DNA of 64,000 nucleotides, taken from positions 16,606 through 80,605 of the forward strand of contig BQKZ01002401.1 in assembly GCA_036244855.1 (NCBI GenBank). The letters are read 5' to 3'. The position numbers and the translations under genes are program-made. The stretch is from Temnopleurus reevesii. Lineage: Eukaryota > Echinodermata > Echinoidea > Temnopleuroida > Temnopleuridae. Positions within the stretch are counted from its first letter, which is position 1, and each line of letters opens with the position of its first letter. Positions 28,501 to 37,500 of the stretch are shown here, piece after piece. A model generated the notes under the pieces. That model was not told the DNA's origin. It did not search any database and saw only the letters and a list, made by a program, of their open reading frames with translations.

Positions 28501-31500
28501 TTTCATGTCATGAGAAAGAGAATGAAATATCATGATCATTGTATTGTTATATTCGGTTCTTTGTGTAATGAGCAATTGTCACTTTTTGTAGTTTTTAAGT
28601 ATCCCATTTGTCTTAAGCTTTATTGAGGTACAGCATTATACTATTACTTTGTGTGAGATAAAGTGTGTTGTTCAGTAATCTGAAATGGATAAAATTTTCA
28701 CAATGTTTTAACATGTGACTATCCCAATTTCTTTGTGCCACAGTGTTGAAAGCATTGTTGAGAAAATCCTTGCCAACTGGGTGGCTCTCTGCAGCTACAA
28801 ATATGTTCAGGTATGTCAACGTAGCTGCTTTAAANAGTAAAAAATAGTTTGTAAAAATGTTTCATTTATAATTCTATGATTCATACAGTGTGATGTTGAC
28901 GTTGATGTCAGAGCAGATTTCCAATGCTGCAGATGTGGACAGATACAGACAGCTATTCAGAAGGTAATGATCACTGTGTTCACGGGGCATAGCTTAACTT
29001 AAATTGATTGAAAAATTATTCAGCAAATTGGTAAGGGAGAGAAAAACTTGGTGAACATGAGCAGGAGGTGAATCTAAGATTTTAGTATTCTAAGAGCTGT
29101 GGTCCATTATTAAGATTTTTAAGCAAAATTAATGTATATAGAACACGATATAAACTATTTTTTAAACATAAAGTCGGTCAATGAACAATTGATCTGTTTG
29201 CCGTGAAATGATTTTTTGGACACAGCAATCATAAGCCGGTTCTGAAAGTGTTTAAATAGATTTATCCTGAATGTTATTGTAATGTGTTTTCAATGTAATT
29301 CTTGAATACTAGTAATCTATGTGACTTTGATGTGGTTTCATGAAGCATATTTTCTGCAAATAGATTGGAGGGAATTTTATTATATATTTTTGCATTACTG
29401 GGATATAATTTACTGCTATCTAATAGGCGGGTTTACTTATATATTCAAATTTATGTGCGTTTCTTGCCAACGAACGTAGTTACGTGGTATTCCTTAAACC
29501 AGTTGTTAACAATAAGACTACAATACTTGGAATCTAGTTTGCAAAGATTACTTGTTGCTATGTCGACAAGCCTCGGGCAAGTTCGAGCGTTTTCAAGAAC
29601 AATCTTTGTGTCAGAGGTATGCATAAAATTTGCAACTATTAGTAAACGCGCCTATTATTGAGACTTCAACACATGTGCAGTACTAAATAGGAATGATTTT
29701 GGTATTTTTCTCTCATTGTCCAGACCCAATGCTCCCAAGATTTAGAGATTATTGCATATTGGTGGTATGGAATTTAATGTCATGTAAAAGAGAATAACAC
29801 ATCATGATCATTGTATGATTATGTTAGTTCTTCATATAATGAGCGCTTTTCCCTTTTTTTGTGTCATTTGACCTTCCCATTTGTCTGTACATGTGTAGTT
29901 TCATTGAGGTGCAGCATTAAGATAATACTTTGTGTGAGACAAAGTGTGTTGTTTAGTTATCTGTAATGAATCAAATTTTCACAAGGTTTTAACATGTGAC
30001 TATCCCATTTTCTTTGTTTCACAGTGTTGAAAGCATTGTTGAGAAAATCCTTGCCAACTGGGTGGCTCTCTGCAGCTACAAATATGTTCAGGTATGTCAA
30101 CGTAGCTGCTTTAAACATTCCTTCTCTGTATCCCTCTTTACTATCATGCCTAAGTCCTTTTATTTGAGATTGATTATCAAAATAAATACATAATGTTTAA
30201 TGCATTATCAATCCAGTACAGCAATGCTAAGATGCAAAAAGAATTTCATGATACACACACTTCCTTTCCCCTATTTTTCATACAAAAGTCAGTTTTAAAG
30301 CAAGTACAAGAAGGTTTTCAATGAAAGTTTTTTTTTCAGAAACTCCATACTTCTCTATTTCTCAACCCAGCTGAAAAATGGGAATCTGGCAGGAATTTAT
30401 TCCTTAGAATCCTTGAGTGCCTAATTGGCATAATAGCCAGGGTAATAATATAGTATCTATCATCAAGTGTAGTAGAGTATATGCATATAGTGATTGCGCT
30501 ATATAAATTGACCTATTATTATTATTATTCACATGTTATCTTTTATCTACTTAATGATTCTCTCAATCTCGCATTTTGGATCGAACCATTCCTTTAACCA
30601 TCTTCTGTTCCCTCTCTCGTCACATTACAGAAACATGTAGCCTACCCACTGTACATGCTGTACCAAGCGATCAAGTATCAGGTCGAGAAGGGCCCGATTG
30701 ATGTCATTACTGGGCATGCTCACTACTCACTCAACTATGAGTATCTGCTTGATGAAGATGTCTCATTTACTGAAGTGGTACGTCTTTCATTTTGTATCCA
30801 GCAACCTATAAAATGATAAGAGTCGCTGCTGTCTTATTATAGTGTGATGGTGATTAATGTAAAATTTTGATCTCCGTACTTCAGGCATTCATCCATGAGA
30901 ATTATGAAATAATAATAACATAGTTCTTATATAGTGCATCATACCTTTGAAAAAGAACTCAGTGCGTTTAAATGAAAGAGTTATAGAAGAAGAAAAGTTA
31001 TGTAAAAGTTGTTTGAAAAGGTGGGTTTTAAGTAGTGTAGATGGTATACTGTTACCATTGTTATTATTATGCGATTACCATAATTCTTTGTTTTTTGAAG
31101 GGTACAACAAAAGCATATTTTTTACTGGATCTTAGAGCTCTAATTGGTAAATATCATTTGAGAAGATTACATAGATAAGATAGAGCCAAAGTATGAAAAC
31201 ACAAGAATGCAAGTAGTAAGATTTTGAATTTGACACGTGAATTGATTGGTAGCCAGTGAAGTGATTTTAGGACCAGTGAGATGTGTTCATGTCTCTTGGT
31301 CCTCATAAATCTTGCAGCTGAATTCTGAATAACCTGAAGCTTGTGAATGTGCAACTCTGGAAATCCATATAACAGACAGAAATGCTTTTTATAGTTTGCA
31401 AAGATGTCTAATTCCACTTGTTTGTCCCGAATGCAGTTGATAATTATTGGAAGAGAATCAAATCATACAGATGATCATCATCTTAATAACAATCATGGTA

Positions 31501-34500
31501 TTAATACGGGATTTAAAAATTGAAAATGAAGTGTAAGCATTGTACGAGTGCTCTGATCTGGCTCAAATTGTTGTTTGCATACAGGGTCTAGAGGTTGAGA
31601 ACCAAGTCCAAAAGAGCGGGACAAACACGGTGAAGGTGTTAGATGTGGATACCATCACTCAAGTCAAGGAGAAGGTCTTGGATGCTGTGTTCCGTAACAA
31701 ACCTCAATCTGAGAGAAAGAATGCCTGTGAAGTAGATTTAGGTGAGCAAATAAACACTGCCTTTTGTTACCAACTATCCTTGTACATGAATTATCAAACA
31801 CTGATACAATGTGGGTTATGTGCTCTATTTGTGAATTTGATAATAAGTGTATTTCTATTTGCAATGATGCTTTTTGGGAAGTTATGTATGTACAGTAGTA
31901 TAGCAAAGAATTGATTTTGATTTTAGTGTCCACTATTTTGTTGAGATTTGAAACCCAAAGTGAGAAAGAAGGTAGATAAGATAAAGATGAACTTGGTTTA
32001 TTGGATTTATTATTTTTTCTCAACTATTTGAAAAAGTTTAAAATCAGTATGCATTGCACTAGAGAGTGACTTTCCTAAAAATATTTGTCTTTCTTGTATA
32101 TAATTGCAGAAGTGGATGCACACAAATAAGTTTCTAATTTTGATGCATCAGGTATGTGCACATTTATATTTACTTATCCGATATTTGTCTACTTTCAGTG
32201 TTGAGGAGTGGCAAACTTGGTCAGTTGGTGCTTAGGGATACCGATAACACCACAGAGAAACCTGATGTACCCAGATGGGCTAAAGTCAACACAATCCAGC
32301 ATTACGGGGTAAGACATATTGCATGATATTAAGTGTAAAGGTAACCTTATGCATTAATCAAAGAGATACCAGCCATTCAGGAATATAAATGAGTATATAA
32401 TACCTACTGAGAATAGCTACAATAGCAACAATTAACTTACAATGTACCATTCACCTTGGATTTAAGCCTTGTATTGTCTTTGAAAAAAGTCTTCATTATA
32501 ATAATAATGATAATAATAATAATAATTATGTGATCAAAGGAGTATTTATTGATGAATGTGACTGTGTGCTTCTTTAAGTATAGAATTCAAATTCAGTTTG
32601 ATGAGGTATTTGGTACTTTGAATTCATGATTTCAGATCACTGAAGGAGCCATAGTAGCACTGGTTTACAAGCAGGACAACCCCAATGCAAGTCTTGCTAC
32701 TCCCCTAGATGAGGAAACAGAATTACTTGCACCAAGTCGTAAGTTGAGATGTTTATCTTGATAAGAATTGTTTGCAAGTGTTGAAGTGTAAATGTTGATC
32801 AAGATAAATATTACTCTATTGTAAATCAAACGATTTCTGCCTAGTAATAAATAGATAATGTCAAAGTAATGTGCATATTTATTTAACAAAATATGCAAAG
32901 CATTATTAGGTTTGGGATATTTTGAGATTATAATCTTTTACAAGTTCTGATTTTGAGGTGATCTTGGAGGAACACTCTGGACCAACTCTGTGGAATGCCA
33001 TTCCATAGAGTTTGAAAACCATCAACACCACTGTCTTCCTTCAAGGGATACATTAAATCTTATTTATTTGCATAGTTTTTTTTCATTCCCTTGTATTTCT
33101 TTACTTTCATTACTTTGCTCTGAGTGCTTTGAGCACTCTTGGGAGGAAGTAAAGATCCATGTATTATTGTTGTTAGGACTTTGTTTTGTAACCATGAAGT
33201 CATTCACGTGACAAATCATAAATGCCAAGCTTTATTTTTTTAATGAACATATCAATAGAGCAAAAACTTTAAGTGTGAACCAGTTTGAGAACTGTGATTT
33301 TACTGTGATTATTAAATTCTACAATGAATATAATGTTTTGATTTCAGCTGCTGCTAGTCCCAAGAGATTCCCTGCGGCTCTCCAAAGATTCAATACCAAT
33401 GTAGAGAGTGATCTAGAAGAAGGATTCCAGTTCTATCATATAGTAAGAAATTCCTATATCCTTACTTTCCTTTTTCATTTATTTATTTTTTTATTTATGT
33501 ATTACAGTCTTCTTTTAAAAAAAAGCAGGGTAGGTGCATACAGTTGTACAAACTGCTTTTCAAGCACACCCTTTGTACAATATAAGGCGATCCTAAGTCG
33601 AGCTATTCTTTTAGGGTACTCGCCTCCTTTTATTTTATTACTTTGTCATGTTATTTTGCATTGATCATGTCTATGAAAAAAGGAAATAAATGTTTAATTC
33701 AATTCGATTTAATTCAATATTGAGTAGTATTCTCAAAAATGAAACTGCAGCATATTTGATATTTATATATTTATTTATTCTGTTTCTTTCATTTTTTTCG
33801 TAACAAACAAATCAATTAAATTTTGAAGTGTTTAAAAAAAATATTGTCTGCTGCAACATAGAAGGTGAAATATACTTGACAGCTTTTAGTGAGGAGTATA
33901 TTCTTTATTCAAATATATTCAAAGATACTTCAGTGAATTATTACGGGGACTGGAGTATTTTGTGACCTTTTATATTACTCTGTAATCTCTTTGATTCTAA
34001 CAATCTTATACATTGCTCCTTTAATTTCAGTCCAATCTTTATGAAGATGATGCAACAAAGAAGACGATGGGTCGTAGAGGCAAGTCATCATCTAGTAGTA
34101 CACGCATCAAACATAGGAAGATAAGAGAAATCTATCTTAGGAGATTAGTATCAACAAAGGTGAGTTATTTTACTGCAGCTAGATTCTTTTTTTATTTTGA
34201 AATCAGAATTAGTACTTCTTATAAGCCCACATATGGAAGCAATAGATATTTCTAATAATAAAAGTTAAAAAGTATTATTCATAAATGCATTTTTAGGGGA
34301 AGATATATGGTGCAGAAAGATTACTTCTCAGTTCATTGTAAAAAATAAAAAGCGTAAAAACAGATTTTGTGGATAAGGATTAAGTTTCTTTGGCTGAAAT
34401 GAATTATCAATAGAGTCATTCATTAGAAAATCATTTTGGAAATTTTGGTGAGATTGAGGGTAAGAACATACTTCAATAGAAGGTGCAATGAATATAGTTT

Positions 34501-37500
34501 TGGATGCTCTTCCTGGTACTTGATCTATCCAGCTTTACACAATCACAACCAATCTTTCATAGTGGTAGTCGAATGAAGAATTTTATCATCTTTCACAGGC
34601 CTATTAGCGAAATTATGCACTTACATGTATATGGCCATATGTTTAATTTGAAGAACAAGTTTGAGGTTATAACGGCTAGTGCAATTAATTTCATTAAGAA
34701 ATCAAAACTGCTTTAAAGTGCACAACTCTAAATGATATCTAAGGAAGATTACACACACACACACACAAATATATTCTGAATTATTTCAAAGTGACACAAA
34801 CTGAATCTTTTTTATGTTCCACCAGAAATCCATCCAGACGTTTGTAGATGAAGCGCTGAAGGTGATGTTATCAGTATCCGATGACAAACCTCTTCCCAAG
34901 GCTATCAAGTATCTCTTCGACTTCTTAGATCGACAGGCAGATAGACATAAACTGAAACCAGACACCTCAGAGGTCTGGAAGAACAGCTGGTAAGTAGAGA
35001 AACCTTATACTTTCCCTCTATCATTGCACCATCCGATCGTTTAAGCAAAATAAAATATGCAATATTCCTTGGTAATTCCATAAGTAATGTTCAAAGAACC
35101 CACACGTTTCCCCTTTTAGTGTACCATCTTACATCTTTTTAACATATTTTGATAACTGATATGAAAGTTCTCCATGATAAGCAGATGATTACAAGTAGTG
35201 TTTCTCCATTTAATTTTAGACTTAGAAAATAAGGATAATAGTTGTGAGTACATTCATGTATTTTAGAACGATCAATATTTGGTTATCATGCTCTTGAGTT
35301 CTTACCTATAATTTTTTGTTCTAAATAAGTGAGTTGTTTTATATTGTTATCACATAAAGTTTTCATTTGAAATTGAATGACAATGTGCATATATGAATTG
35401 CGATCATAATGGTGACTGTCGCTGATCATCATAAGTAAAAGTGACAGCGATGGGGATAGGCATGTAAGAATAAGGTTTTAAAATCCAAACTGTACTATTT
35501 GCAGCCCAAGATGTATTTTACTTGCTGATTCCTACTGACAATGATTCTTAATTTATTACTCTGCCTCAACTTATCTTCCTTTGAGGTTCTGGCCAACTGT
35601 GCTGACGCATCCATCATACACGTTGGACATAAACCAAACTAGAACAGTAGATGCCTATGTCAGTGGAGTCTCTTTGTAAATTAAATTGAAATTAATTTAT
35701 TCAATTAATTTTCTTTTCCTTCCCTGCCTATCTTTTGCAGTCTTCCTTTGAGGTTCTGGGTAACTGTTCTGACGCATCCCTCATATGTGTTTGACATGAA
35801 CCAAACCAGAACGGTAGATGCCTGTGTTAGTGTTCTCACCCAGATGCTTGACAATGCGTGCAAGGGAATCGTGCCCAAGTACAACTTTGTAAGTATCATT
35901 CCAACCATTAACAATGTAATGTTCAACATTTTACTTGAAATTTATCAATGTGCGAGCAAAGTAATACTCAAGTTTGTAAAAAAATTTATAAGGATGGACT
36001 TGCAATTTTACATTTAATTAATAATTATTTTTATTACGGGAAAATGTATTGACCTTGGAGAGTGCAGTTTTGTTTATTTAGCTATTATTGATTCAACATT
36101 TCAATTAGCAATAATTCCTTACTTTTGGAAAAACGGTAATTCAATATATTAAGGGATTGATATTTTCATTTCTATCCACATGCATATCCCGGAAGTTTGG
36201 CATGTCTGCGATATTAGATGCTAGATTAACAGTCATCCAATCCTGTATTACACCATTGAGCTACCAGGCTACATCGATATGATTCTAATGTTGGGCAATG
36301 ATCTCTCTAATCATTCATTTCCCAATGACTCTATTTTCTTGTTTCTCATATCTGTAGGAGACGTCTCCTAGTCGTGTGTTGTATGCCAGTGAGCTGCCAG
36401 GGTACATCGATATGATTCCTACGTTCTACAACAAGATCAAAGATCAACCAAAAGTGCGGCAGGAAGCAGTGGATGAGGAGTTTGCTGATGTTTGTGAGGT
36501 AAGAAAGCTTCTTTTCCTTGATATATCATCAGTCTTTATACCAATCATATTTTTTCGTCCCTGTAGTTTCAGAACATCACCATATATTCATACATTGCAC
36601 CTGTCTCCTTGGTTAACAATTTCATTATTCACTAACATTAATTTGTTTGTGACTCTCATTTTCAAGTGAATTTTGTTTGTGACATATGTCTGAGACAATG
36701 TATGGCTCATTTACTCTGTGTAATATGGAGAATGAGTGAATGATTAAGATTGTTTGGGTTAAACATTTTGATGCAAAATGGGATCTTTATGCTCTTAATA
36801 ATTGCTGATCGCCTTCGAGTGTGGTATGTCTTATCCAAATGCATTTACCTTAGTATCTCAGCAGTAAAAGCAGATGCAATGTGAAAATTCCTAATAACAC
36901 TTCGGTTCATGACGCTGTAGTGAATTGGAGAAGAAAATCATTTTGCTGTGATACAATTTTCTGATGTTAATGATGATAACAATGCATTGTTTAATTGCTT
37001 ACATGTCATTGTTAGTGTGTTTTGAAAAAATAGAACATTTTGATATTTTTGTAGGAAGACAATTAGGGTATATGTGAGCTACTGTATTTGACTTTTTGTG
37101 GGAATAATGTTGTAGAATACAGAGCATCCTTGCAATATGCTATTTATATTTTTTTGATGGTTTGCTAAATTCAAATATGCTATTTATATTTTTTGATGGT
37201 TTGCTAAATTCAAATATACTATTTATATTTTTTTAATGGTTTGCTAACTTCAAATATTTTTCTACATTCAAACTGATGCATATTTTGTGTTGTTTATTGC
37301 AGACATTCCAAGGGACATTCAGTAAAGTTGGTACGTTGCACCAACTATATGAGTATGCCAGCAGAAGAACTGATACAGTAAGTTGTTTACAATTGTGAGC
37401 TAGAAAAATCAGCTTAATGATATTTCAATAGCACCAAAACCAAACTTTTAAAAATGCTAGAAGTGAATGAAACGAATTAGGCAATTTTTTTGCCTTTTAA

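Noticed and set aside
28889..30091. Mutually exclusive plexin exons 19'/20'
   Set aside because: Exon differences are synonymous only, a single N joins homologous points, and the intron phases forbid using all four; haplotype duplication is simpler.
31154..31417. Minus-strand 87-residue frame as a host gene
   Set aside because: LHWLP and IQNSAAR wording is LINE reverse transcriptase; a truncated retroelement.
37137..37256. CRISPR-like array of three repeats
   Set aside because: Direct tandem repeats without unique spacers, in a eukaryotic intron.
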